Shown here piece after piece: positions 1 to 9,249 of a stretch of DNA of 64,000 nucleotides (its first letter is position 1; every line of letters begins with the position of its first letter). The translations under genes were made by a program, and so were the position numbers. The notes beneath the pieces were generated by a model that worked only from the letters and a program-made list of their open reading frames with translations, was not told where the DNA came from and searched no databases. Source of the stretch: Dipteris shenzhenensis (lineage: Eukaryota; Polypodiophyta; Polypodiopsida; Gleicheniales); assembly GCA_047967505.1 (NCBI GenBank), contig CM106539.1. One strand, 5' to 3'.

Positions 1-92
1 AAATCACAGTGAGCCCGTCTGTATTGAGGGAGTGGAGGTGCTACTTTATAGATGAAGCGCCGTCTGTACCTAAGCAAACTATGTTACTAACA

Positions 93-1152
93 TCAAGCTC
101 GCTCTGCTGAACTACCTGTAGGAGCCCGGACCGCAGTCGGCTCTAATTGGAAAGCATCAAGGTAAAGCTGCAATATCCCAGGTGAATCTGCCAGTTCACC
201 TTCCTCCATCCATTTCGCATCAAGTGATGGGTAATTTTAAAATTTTACCAAGTAGCGACGGATAACTTTACCCTTGAGCTTTCTATCTCTGTGTGCCAGA
301 ATCTGCTCTGGGACCAGAAGTTCATCCTGTTCTTCCACTTCAGGCTGCACCTCATCAGGTACATCCTCGGGAATATCTCCACGATATTGCATTAATAAGC
401 TCACATGAAAGGCATTATGTATCTTCCAATGCAGAGGCAACTTCAGCTTGTAAGCTACCTCGTTTATCTTTTCAGAAACCTGGAAAGGACCATAGTAACG
501 CATGTTCAGCTTTGTGTATAACCTTTCCTTGCCTTTCTTATTTTTCAGCCTTGCCTTCTGAAAACGTAGCAAAACCCAATCACCTTCTGTGAATACCAAT
601 TCCCTGCGGTGCTTATCTGCTGCTCTTTTCTGCTTGTCTTGACTTCTTTGCAAGGCATATTTGATCTTCTTGTAAGCCTCTTCAAGGCTTTCCACAAAAC
701 GATCAGCTTCGAAGATTTTCTCTTTTGTATGCAAAATGGGAGGTATCTTCCTGGCACCTTCCACTATTTCAAAAGGTGCTTTACCTGTGGATGTGTGCAC
801 CGTATTATTGTAAGCATATTCCAGCAAAGGCAAATAATTCTCCCATTTGCTTTTGTGGTCTGAGACATAGCATTTAAACATATCTAAGATGGTAGAGTTT
901 TCCTGCTCCGATTGTCCATCAGACTGAGGGTGAAAAGATGACGAAAAATTCAGCGTAGTGCCCATATTTTCAAACAGTCCTCCAAAAGAGGCTGGTCATC
1001 CTCGGATCTCTATCACTGATTATGGATTCAGGCATCCCATGATACTTGAAGACATGCTGCAAAAACAATTTGGCCATTTGATCTGCTGTAATTTTCTTTC
1101 TTACTGGCACAAAGTGGGCTTGTTTGCTAAACCTGCAAATTATTGTCCACAA
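93..1152 (-). pseudogene. Gypsy-A integrase core, C-terminal and chromodomain part (left of the Copia-1 insertion)
   Basis: This is the downstream part of a Ty3/gypsy integrase. Read on the minus strand from 1152 it gives the start of the catalytic core (RFSKQAHFVPV, IISDRDPR), then the third acidic motif context (SSSFHPQSDGQSEQEN), the C-terminal GPF/Y-like region (RYYGPFQVSEKI) and a chromodomain-like end (VIRRYLVKF, then NYPSLDAKWMEE). There is a frame break near 965-970 and an in-frame TAA at 237-239 inside the chromodomain; the frame then stays open to a TGA at 93-95. The position expected for the first catalytic Asp reads Cys (TIICRFSK, family consensus near VVDRFSK). The 3' LTR lies outside the window to the left. 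This belongs to the same element as the segments at 6996-11109. Confidence 0.9.
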
Positions 1153-1160
1153 TCCATCAT

Positions 1161-1421
1161 TGTTAGAATTATAGATATAATTCAGCAGTGACCAATGTAA
1201 TATAATAAGCTACTTAGGGGCACTTTTCCCTCTTTTAGAGGTTTTTCCCCCTAACTGCAGTTAGTTCACTAACTATGGTTAGTGACTACTAAGGTTTTGT
1301 CACTAGGACAAAACCTTATCCTTTGTACTCTTTTCATTCTATTGAATTGCATCTACGTCTTCAGCTTCCAAGCTTCCTACTCTCTCACTCCCTCTTGCTC
1401 TCACTCACTCCCTCTCCTTCA
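1161..1421 (+). repeat. Copia-1 5' LTR
   Basis: This is a 261-bp direct repeat of 6730-6990, starting TGTTAGAATT and ending CTCCTTCA. It contains strong inverted repeats: AACTGCAGTT, then TCACTAAC/GTTAGTGA, then a perfect 11-bp stem AAGGTTTTGTC/GACAAAACCTT with a 5-nt spacer at 1291-1317. Its last 70 bp are CT-rich. Confidence 0.95.
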
Positions 1422-1423
1422 TT

Positions 1424-1435
1424 TGGTATCAGAGC
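1424..1435 (+). other. Copia-1 primer binding site (tRNA-iMet)
   Basis: TGGTATCAGAGC begins two bases after the 5' LTR. It is complementary to the 3' end of plant initiator tRNA-Met, the usual primer of Ty1/copia elements. Confidence 0.95.
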
Positions 1436-1507
1436 GGGTTCAAGTCCCTCGGGCTCCCTGCTCCCTGTGTGGCACCCCTAAGCCTCACGTTGTCAGCCTG
1501 CTCCAAC

Positions 1508-1541
1508 CTGTCCGTACAGTCCGTACGACTGTACGGAATCC
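1508..1541 (+). other. Leader hairpin shared with the GAG-only element
   Basis: A 10-base arm CCGTACAGTC (1512-1521) and its reverse complement GACTGTACGG (1527-1536) flank the 5-base spacer CGTAC. The whole 34-nt stretch, including CTGT before and AATCC after, occurs identically on the minus strand at 14723-14756 in the leader of the GAG-only element. Its role is unknown; an RNA packaging or dimerization signal is inferred. Confidence 0.7.
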
Positions 1542-1825
1542 TGACGTACGTCGGCCGTACAGATCTGCTCGCCGTACAGTTTCGCCTGCCGTACAGCTCC
1601 GGTACAGCCTACGTACTGCTTCCGTACAAGTCGACGTACCACGTCCGTACGTTTCGGAAAAGGCGTCCGTACATCTCCGTACAGGCGTCCGTGCATCTCC
1701 ATACAGGCGTCCGTGCATCTCCGTACACTGACCGTACAACGTTGTACAGGGTGTCGTGTTTGTCGCAGGAGCATCGGTACACTCCACCGTACTGCCGTAC
1801 ACACTGACCGTACAGTTCATACAGT
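1508..1825 (+). repeat. CCGTAC-rich leader repeat array in Copia-1
   Basis: About 320 bp of untranslated leader is filled with irregularly spaced copies of CCGTACA, CGTACG and TCCGTRCATCTCC, many of them self-complementary through GTAC. Several apparent open frames cross it on both strands, but they are by-products of the repeat and not genes. The rest of the leader, up to the gag start at 2342, is GTTTGG/TTTTGG-rich sequence without recognised features. Confidence 0.75.
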
Positions 1826-2341
1826 CTGTCCTTGCAGATCTGCACCAGTCGCTGTCAGCCTCCGGTGTTCTTTGATAGGCTCATTCTTCAGAAAACTACA
1901 GTGTGGTGCAGTTGTTTTGGAGTAAATTTGGTGCATTTTGTAGATTGCAGACATTGCAATCATTGTGCAAGTTTGGAGCTATATCAAGAGCAAAATTGCA
2001 GATCTAGTCTGAAATTTGGGGCTTTTGTTCAGAAATTGCAGATTTGGGGCTTTTTTGTAATTTTGCCCCTTTCTGGCTGCAATTTCTAGCCACAAATTGG
2101 GGCTTTTGTGTTGGGAGAGCATTTTTTGGAGTATTCAGTACATACTGCCTTTCTTGGAGTGTTTGGAACACTTTTGGCAGATTTTGGAGAGTGTTTTATG
2201 CTTGGACAGATTTCTGACAGCTCAAGTGCAGAAATCTAAGTTGCATATACAGCCCGTGCTTGGCTGTGTTTTTGGGAGTTGTGCATTTTATTCCCAGTAA
2301 GGGAATTCAGCTTTGTATCTGCTTCAATCTCTTTCTCAGAT

Positions 2342-3283
2342 ATGGCCCATCAAAATCAGAATGAGTTCCAATTCGGTGGTCTTTCACAGGAAGACAAATT
2401 GGATGGTACCAACTACTCCCTCTGGAGTTTCATGGTACGTAATATTCTGATTTCTCGCAATTTATGGGATTATGTCAATGGGGATGAAATCCGACCAGCA
2501 GATATTACACCTGCTACCCCTCCTCAGCAAGGAGGTGGAAGAGGTCGTGCACAGGGTGCAGCTGCAGGACAAGTTGGTGCAGTTACAGTCAATACTCCAG
2601 AACAAAAGAGATGGGATTCACGAGATGCCTTAGCCTTGTCATGCATCTCTCTTTCAGTGAAAAGATCAATCATTCCGCATATCCGGTCGTGTAAGACCTC
2701 CAGGGCAGCGTGGGATATTTTGGAAAGCATGTATGCAGCACGGAATGATGCCAGAGTATCTTTCTTAAAAAGAGAGTTGAGCAATACACATATGGAGGAG
2801 GGTGACTCCATGTCAGTCCACCTCACAAAGCTACAGGATCTCAGAGAGCAGTTGTTAAACATAGATGAAATTATTCCTGATTCAGAGATGATTACAACCA
2901 CTCTGAATTCTCTTCCTGAGTCTTATCTCAGCTTTCACACTTCGCTGAATTTATCATTGAGGGGGGGTGCAAATCCTCTCTCTTTTCATGAGTTGATAGG
3001 ACTTCTGCTTCAGGAAGAGCAGACCAGGAAAAATTTGGCTTCACGTGCAGGTGAACAAGCCATGCTCTCAAAATTGAAATAAAAAACAAAGGGACAGGCA
3101 AAGACAACAGCAAATCAGCCTTTCAGTGGGTCAGGACAGCCTTCACAAAAGGCTAAAAGTGATGCAGGTAAGCCCAAAAAGAAGGGTTTTTGTCACTACT
3201 GCAAAAAGCCAGGTCATCACATAGCAGAATGCAGGAAAAGGATTGCAAAAGAAAAGAAAAACAGCTCAGGAATGGCTGTTTGA
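2342..3283 (+). pseudogene. Copia-1 gag (capsid and zinc knuckle), two in-frame stops
   Basis: Gag forms the virus-like particle that packages the element RNA. The first ATG after the leader (2342) opens a frame with the copia gag N-terminus (KLDGTNYSLWSFMVRN) and the UBN2-type capsid region (AAWDILESMYAARNDARVSFLK, then FHELIGLLLQEEQTR). A TAA at 3080-3082 stops it. The same frame resumes and carries a CCHC zinc knuckle (CHYCKKPGHHIAEC) until a TGA at 3281-3283, and then continues into pol without any frame change. Only two single-codon stops therefore separate a single gag-pol polyprotein frame of the usual copia layout. Point mutation is the simplest reading; programmed readthrough is possible but unsupported. 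Confidence 0.88.
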
Positions 3284-6200
3284 GATTCAGCCCCTTGTGC
3301 ATCTGACAGTGGGGATGCTGCAGCCAACTTTGTTGGTCAAGATTATGCCTTTTTATCTTGCATTTCTGATTCTAGGTTAGCTGTTCCAGATGCTCGGGAT
3401 AGTACAGCCTCTTGCAGTGATGATACATATGCATTTTTGACTTGCAGCTTTGACTCTTCTACAGATGCATCTGCTTTCAGTGTTGATGAAACACTGAACA
3501 CATGGTATTTTGACTGGTATTTTGACAGCGGTGCATCCAAGCACATCACTTCGAGGAAGTGTCTTTTTACTTCCTTGCATCCACCTCCTGTTGGTAAGAA
3601 AGTCACTTGTGCCAACAACTCCTCATATTCAGTACGTGGCACAGGAGAAGTTGAGCTCACTGCAATTGATGGCTCAATTTTCAGACTTTCTGATGTCTTA
3701 TATGTGCCTGGCATAACCAAAAATCTCCTTTCAGTGTCCACTCTTAACAGAGGGGGATTTCAGGTCATCTTTGAGGATGACAAATGTGCTGTCCGAGACA
3801 GGGAAGCTAACTATGCCTTAATGTTATCTGGTACTCTGCTGCGTGGGCTTTTTCAGCTTGATATTTTTGAGAAAAGAGCAGCTCATGCTTTAGCAATTTC
3901 TACCCCTACAGTTGCCATGCAAAATGCAGAATTATGGCATGCCAGATATGGCCACATGCATTACAACAGCTTAATGACACTTCAGAAATTTTCAATGGTT
4001 GATGCATTGCCACCTCTTGAGATACCTCCTCCACATGCCTGTGAAGGGTGCATTTTAGGTAAAATGCATAGATTTCCCTTCAAGAAGGATGGTTCAGTTA
4101 AAGCTGTTCGCAAATTGCAGCTTATACACAGTGATGTCTGTGGTCCCATGAGGACTCCGTCATTGGGTGGTCATCTCTACTTTGTCACATTTATTGATGA
4201 CTACTCCAATTTTACTTGGGTTTATGGGCTGAAAAAGAAATCTGAAGTGTTCACAGTGTTTAAACACTTTTCAGCCATGGTTGAAAATGAAACCGGGCTC
4301 AAGATACAGACATTACGCACGGATAGAGGTGGGGAATACCTATCTGCAGAATTTGATGCTTTCCTCAAACAAAAGGGTATTGTGCATCAGCTCACAGTCA
4401 GGCTGACCCCTCAGCAAAATGGCAAAGCTGAGAGGAAAAATAGAACCCTCATGGAGATGGACAGATGTATGCTGAAAAGCAAACACATGCCTCATAAATT
4501 CTGGTTAGAGGGTTTGATGTGTGCCAATTACATTTTGAACAGGGCTCCCACTAAGGCTTTAAAAACAAAAACTCCTTTTGAGGTTTGGAATGACAGGAAG
4601 CCTTCAGTGGATCACTTCCGAGTCTTTGGATGCCTTGCCTATGCACATGTGCCAGTTGAATTTAGGCACAAATTGTCAGATAAAGCCATCAAATGCATAT
4701 TTGTTGGATACAGTGCAGAAAGCAAGGGGTATCGTCTCTACAATCCTGCTACACGCAAAATCATTGTAAGTAGAGATGTGATATTTTCTGAAAATTCAGC
4801 TCACACTCAGGCTGATTTTCAAATGCCTTCATCTTCAGAGGATGTCTTTCAAGGGTTGCTACCCATTGCTTTGGGTTCCCCTGTTGATTTTTCTGATCCA
4901 AATCAGAATTTACAGCAACCTTTAAATGCTTCACTTCCGCCACAGGATGTCTTGCCTCCTCCACAGGCAGTGGAACAAGTGGTACAGCAAGAAATTGCAG
5001 ACATACATGCAGCAAAAACAGTCCCAAACTGGCTGTTACAAACTCTCAGGGAGAGTAAACTTGATGCTCCGTTACCTGGCAGGACTCGCAGTGCAGCAAG
5101 GCACATGGAAGGTGCTAATTCAGTGGAATCAGCATATGCAGGTACTCTCCTTGATGAGGAGGAGCCTGCCACATTTGAAGAAGCAAAAGGTAATGTGCAT
5201 TGGATGAATGCCATGCACGATGAGTTGCATTCCATTGCAAAAAATCAGACTTGGGATGTTGTGGACTTGCCACAGGGTAAACATGCTATTGGCACACGAT
5301 GGGTATTTAAAGTCAAACGGAAGCCAGATGGCTCCATTGACAGATATAAAGCCAGGCTGGTTGCTAAAGGCTATGCTCAGAAAAAGGGCATAGATTATGA
5401 GGAGACTTTTGCTCCTACATCCCGGATGACCACCATCCGATCAGTAATTGCAATGGCTGCACATTTTGAGTGGAATGTTCATCAGTTGGACATAAAAACA
5501 GCCTTCTTGAATGGGGACTTGCTGGAAGAGGTGTATGTCAAACCACCTCCGGGCTTTGAAATTACAGCAAATGCACTTCAAGTATGCAAGCTTAATAAAG
5601 CTTTATATGGGCTGAAACAGGCCCCTCGTGCATGGTATGCCAAAATACATGCCTTTTTGACCAGCAAGGGGCTGCACAATAGTCCTACTGAGAGCACCCT
5701 CTACATCAAGATGGATGGGGGGGAAATCTTAGTCATCCTTCTTTATGTTGATGACTTACTGCTCACAGGGTCCAATGAAGAAAAAATTGCAGATTTCAAA
5801 GCTGATTTGCAGACCAACTTTGACATGTCAGATTTGGGGCTGCTTCACTTTTATTTGGGGATCCAGTTCTCTCATGAGAGACGTGGCACTGTTATGTCTC
5901 AGTCCAAGTATGTTCAGAAACTCTTGGACAGATTTAACATGCAAGAGTGTAAGCCCATATCTACTCCTATGGAACCGGGGCTGAAACTCACAATGCATGA
6001 TGCAGGAGAATCAGTTGATGCCACACTTTACAGTCAAGCTGTTGGATGCCTCATATATCTCTGCAATACTAGGCCTGATATTCAGTTTGCAGTATCTCAG
6101 GTGAGCAGGTACATGCACAGCCCCAAAACTATGCATTGGCAGGCAGTTAAGCGCATCTTCCGTTATTTGCAGGGCACCAAGTCTTTTGGCTTACTATTTC

Positions 6201-6694
6201 CCAGGGGGGGTGACTTGCAGATGCATGCCTACAGTGATTCAGATTGGGCTGGTGATTATGACACTAGGCAGTCCACTAGTGGCAATTGTTTCTTTTTGGG
6301 AAAATCTTGCATTTCATGGCTGAGCAAGAAACAATCTACAGTGGCTACCTCATCATGTGAAGCTGAGTACAGGGCAGCTTTCACAGCAACAGTTGAATGT
6401 GTCTGGCTGAGACGTTTATTTGCTGATCTTCATCTGTCTTTGGAGGGTCCTTCTCCAATTCTCACTGATAGTCAGAGTGCCATTGCAGTGGCAAAGAATC
6501 CAGTGTTTCATGCTCGCACGAAGCACATTGAGGTTCACTATCACTACGTCAGAGAGAAGTTGCATGCAGGAGAGATCAGTATGATCTTTGTGTCCACACA
6601 TGACAACGTTGCAGATATTTTCACCAAAGCACTACCACGTGAGAAGTTTGAGGCATTTCGCAGTGCCCTGAACTTATATCCGTTTGGTGATTGA
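3284..6694 (+). CDS. Copia-1 pol polyprotein: protease, integrase, reverse transcriptase, RNase H
   Basis: Protease shows DSGASKHIT, integrase the HHCC zinc site (HARYGHMHYNSL, CEGCILGK) and the D-D-E core (IHSDVCGPM, TDRGGEY, KAERKNRTL). Reverse transcriptase has KARLVAKGYAQ, the QLDIKTAFLNG motif and the catalytic YVDDLLL. RNase H shows SDSDWAGD, SSCEAEYRA and TDSQSAI, then the typical end NVADIFTKALPREKF. All catalytic residues that can be seen are present and the frame is open for more than 1,080 codons, so enzymatic function may be retained. The frame is the same as gag, from which it is cut off by the TGA at 3281-3283, so no start codon of its own is expected. Codons are otherwise undamaged, which agrees with the near-identical LTRs. 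Confidence 0.95.
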   Translation, partial: DSAPCASDSGDAAANFVGQDYAFLSCISDSRLAVPDARDSTASCSDDTYAFLTCSFDSSTDASAFSVDETLNTWYFDWYFDSGASKHITSRKCLFTSLHPPPVGKKVTCANNSSYSVRGTGEVELTAIDGSIFRLSDVLYVPGITKNLLSVSTLNRGGFQVIFEDDKCAVRDREANYALMLSGTLLRGLFQLDIFEKRAAHALAISTPTVAMQNAELWHARYGHMHYNSLMTLQKFSMVDALPPLEIPPPHACEGCILGKMHRFPFKKDGSVKAVRKLQLIHSDVCGPMRTPSLGGHLYFVTFIDDYSNFTWVYGLKKKSEVFTVFKHFSAMVENETGLKIQTLRTDRGGEYLSAEFDAFLKQKGIVHQLTVRLTPQQNGKAERKNRTLMEMDRCMLKSKHMPHKFWLEGLMCANYILNRAPTKALKTKTPFEVWNDRKPSVDHFRVFGCLAYAHVPVEFRHKLSDKAIKCIFVGYSAESKGYRLYNPATRKIIVSRDVIFSENSAHTQADFQMPSSSEDVFQGLLPIALGSPVDFSDPNQNLQQPLNASLPPQDVLPPPQAVEQVVQQEIADIHAAKTVPNWLLQTLRESKLDAPLPGRTRSAARHMEGANSVESAYAGTLLDEEEPATFEEAKGNVHWMNAMHDELHSIAKNQTWDVVDLPQGKHAIGTRWVFKVKRKPDGSIDRYKARLVAKGYAQKKGIDYEETFAPTSRMTTIRSVIAMAAHFEWNVHQLDIKTAFLNGDLLEEVYVKPPPGFEITANALQVCKLNKALYGLKQAPRAWYAKIHAFLTSKGLHNSPTESTLYIKMDGGEILVILLYVDDLLLTGSNEEKIADFKADLQTNFDMSDLGLLHFYLGIQFSHERRGTVMSQSKYVQKLLDRFNMQECKPISTPMEPGLKLTMHDAGESVDATLYSQAVGCLIYLCNTRPDIQFAVSQVSRYMHSPKTMHWQAVKRIFRYLQGTKSFGLLFPRGGDLQMHAYSDSDWAGDYDTRQSTSGNCFFLGKSCISWLSKKQSTVATSSCEAEYRAAFTATVECVWLRRLFADLHLSLEGPSPILTDSQSAIAVAKNPVFHARTKHIEVHYHYVREKLHAGEISMIFVSTHDNVADIFTKALPREKFEAFRSALNLYPFGD

Positions 6695-6720
6695 TCAGCC
6701 TTGTACATGACATTGGCACT

Positions 6721-6729
6721 GCAGGGGGG
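6721..6729 (+). other. Copia-1 polypurine tract
   Basis: GCAGGGGGG lies immediately before the 3' LTR and is the expected plus-strand primer site. Confidence 0.85.
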
Positions 6730-6990
6730 TGTTAGAATTATAGATATAATTCAGCAGTGACCAATGTAATATAATAAGCTACTTAGGGGCACTTTTCCCT
6801 CTTTTAGAGGTTTTTCCCCCTAACTGCAGTTAGTTCACTAACTATGGTTAGTGACTACTAAGGTTTTGTCACTAGGACAAAACCTTATCCTTTGTACTCT
6901 TTTCATTCTATTGAATTGCAACTACGTCTTCAGCTTCCAAGCTTCCTACTCTCTCACTCCCTCTTGCTCTCACTCACTCCCTCTCCTTCA
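6730..6990 (+). repeat. Copia-1 3' LTR
   Basis: Copy of 1161-1421 with one visible substitution. The 11-bp inverted repeat recurs at 6860-6886. Confidence 0.95.
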
Positions 6991-6995
6991 ATCAT

Positions 6996-8107
6996 GTCCA
7001 GTAGGAGTACGTGGAAGATCAAACACAAAATCCATAGCTATGCTTTGCCATGGTCTATCCGGAATTGGCAAAGGGTGTAACAACCCAGGTGCCTTCTGCC
7101 TGTCAAACTTTACTTTCTGACAAACCATGCATGTTCTCACATATTCTTCCACATCTTTCCTCAAAGATGGCCAATGAAAGTATCGCTCCACTGCTGTAAT
7201 TGTTGTTGTAATTCCCCTATGTCCTGCATATGGAGGAGCATGACTTTCCATTATGACTTTCTGTCGCATCTGATCAGTGACACAAAGTCGTCCATGCATC
7301 AAAATGAAACCCTCTTTCAACATATAGTGATCATGCCTTTGACCATCAGAAAGCTGTTCATAAATAGTTGAAAAATCAGCATCATTAACATACTGATCTT
7401 TCATCACATCTAACACATTGTTGTAAGCAATGCTCACTGCTGAAACACTGGGTTTCTTGCAGACTGCTTCAGGCTGTGGTTTCCTGGAAAGTGCATCAGC
7501 CACGACATTTTTGTTACCTCGTCACATGTACAATTTGAAAATGAAACATTGAGAGGAAGTTAGCCCATCTCATGTGCTTTTCAGATAATTTTCTCTGCGT
7601 GAGAAAATATCTAAGTGACTGATGATCAGTTTGCACATAAAAATCAGCTCCAAGAAGGTAATGTTTCCATGTGGTCAAAGCATGTATCACTGTTAACATT
7701 TCCTTCTCGTATGTCTGCAAGTACAATTCAGCATCTTTTAGAACTCTACTCTCATATGCAACCACTCTGCCATCCTGCATCAAAGTGCCTCCTATGCTGT
7801 TCCCACATGCATAACAAGTTATAGCGAAGGGTTTTGCAAGATCTGGCAAGATAATAACGGGTTCAAAACACAATTTTTGCTTCAGCTCTTCAAAAGCTGC
7901 ATTTTCCTTTGGTCCCCACCGAAACGGTACAGCTTTCTTTTGTAAAGCATGCAAGGGAGAAGCAATTTCTGCAAAGTACTTTATAAACCTCCGATAGTAT
8001 GAACACAACCCAAGAAAGCTTCTGACTTCATGCAGATTTTTCAAAATTGGCCAACTCCTTATGGCCTCAACTTTTGCAAGATCCATCTTGACTCCATCCT
8101 TTGACAC
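6996..8107 (-). pseudogene. Gypsy-A reverse transcriptase C-terminus, RNase H and integrase zinc domain (right of the insertion)
   Basis: Minus-strand continuation of Gypsy-A pol. From 8107 it shows the RT connection region (SWPILKNLHEVRSFLGLCSY) and RNase H (FAITCYACGNSIGGTLMQDG, where family members have a catalytic Asp near this Cys, and YLQTYEKEML). After a frame break near 7505-7513 come VVADALSRKPQ and the integrase HHCC domain (HAPPYAGHRG, CMVCQKVKFDRQ), ending in LPRTPTGHD at the target duplication. It continues at 1152 beyond Copia-1. The whole element is a pseudogene with at least three frame breaks. Confidence 0.92.
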
Positions 8108-9245
8108 TATATGACCGAGAAAATGAATCTGACACTATATGACCGAGAAAATGAATCTCATGCATAAAGAACTCACTTTTCTTGGTGTTTATTAATAGCT
8201 TGTGTCTTTTCAACTCTTGAAACACAATAGTGAGGTGTTTCCTGTGCTCCTGCTCATTTTTAGAGAACACAATGATGTCATCGAAGAAAGTGCTCACAAA
8301 CTTTCTGTGTGCTCTAAAAATTCTGTCCATCATTCTATTGAAAGTGGCAGGTGCATTAGTCAAACCAAAAGGCATCACAAGGAACTCATATAAGCCAAAT
8401 GAAGTGCGGAAGGTAGTCTTGTAGACATCTTCAGGCCGTATCCTTATCTGATGGTATCCACTTTTAAGGTCAATACGATTGAACATTGAGGAGCCTTCCA
8501 ACCGATCCAATATATCATCAATGCGTGGAATTGGAAAACGGTTCTTAATTGTGACTTTATTCAAAGCCCTATAATCAATACACATTCTCCAACTGCCATC
8601 CTCCTTTTGCACAAGCAACACAGGCGAACAGTAAGGAGAATTACTTGGCTGTATTAATTCCTTTTCCAAGAGTTCCTTCACTTGTGACATTATCTCTTCC
8701 TGTTGTGCCTTACTGACACGATAGGGAGGTATATTAGGCGGTGAGCTTCCTGGAATTATATCAATTTGATGATCCTCGGGCCTCTTGGGAGGTAATTCTT
8801 GAGGAAGTGCATCTGAGAAACAATCCTGAAAATCTGAAATAAAAGCAGCCCTTTCTCTATCTAAAGCAGAAAGAGTAGAGCCTTCTTGAACTGGTTGGCT
8901 GTCCTCTTTGACAAAAATCAAGTACGCTGAAATATGACGCTTTATTACATTGGAAATACAAGAAGCTGAAACTACAGGGATGGACTTCCCTTTCAACTTT
9001 ACATCAAGTACATGATTTTTGCCTCTATGAGTTAAAGAAATCTTCTTGTTTCTCATCTGCACATCAGCCCCCACCCTGTACATCCAAGGCATCCCAAGCA
9101 AAGCATCACACTCTGGCAAAGGCATAATGTAGAAGTCCTCTGCATCCTGATATCCCTGGATATGCATCCTCAACTTTCCAATGATAGGAGTGACAGGTGT
9201 GTTGAGTTCAAGGTTGGCCATATCACACATGCCGGATGGCCCCAT
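8067..9245 (-). pseudogene. Gypsy-A protease C-terminus and reverse transcriptase
   Basis: The frame gives the end of the aspartic protease (ECDALLGMPWM), the linker with KRPEDHQIDIIPG, then RT fingers and palm: [47 protein letters not shown] and the catalytic FFDDIIVFSK. It is separated from gag-protease at about 9247 by a frame break inside the stretch that encodes the protease core. It is broken downstream by an exact 28-bp tandem duplication (8103-8158), after which pol continues in another frame. Family knowledge: RT copies the packaged RNA into cDNA. Confidence 0.93.
8103..8158. repeat. Exact 28-bp tandem duplication in Gypsy-A RT
   Basis: The unit beginning GACACTATATGACC and ending AATGAATCT occurs twice in direct succession (8103-8130, 8131-8158). 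Because 28 is not a multiple of three it shifts the RT frame. Confidence 0.97.
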
Positions 9246-9249
9246 TTCC

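Larger units (their letters stand above)
1156..6995 (+). mobile_element. Copia-1: complete Ty1/copia LTR retrotransposon with target duplication
   Basis: The element runs 1161-6990 and is flanked by the 5-bp target duplication ATCAT (1156-1160 and 6991-6995). It has 261-bp LTRs beginning TG and ending CA, a tRNA-iMet primer site, a GTAC-rich leader, a gag-pol frame in copia order (gag, protease, integrase, reverse transcriptase, RNase H) and a polypurine tract just before the 3' LTR. It sits inside the integrase gene of Gypsy-A, which is on the other strand. By eye the two LTRs differ at one position (T in the left copy, A in the right, in the TTGAATTGCA context), so the insertion is recent. 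Two in-frame stops interrupt gag. Confidence 0.96.

Noticed and set aside
1282-1925. Overlapping 70-150 codon frames on both strands of the Copia-1 leader
   Set aside because: They result from the self-complementary CCGTAC repeats; no protein motif and located in an untranslated leader.
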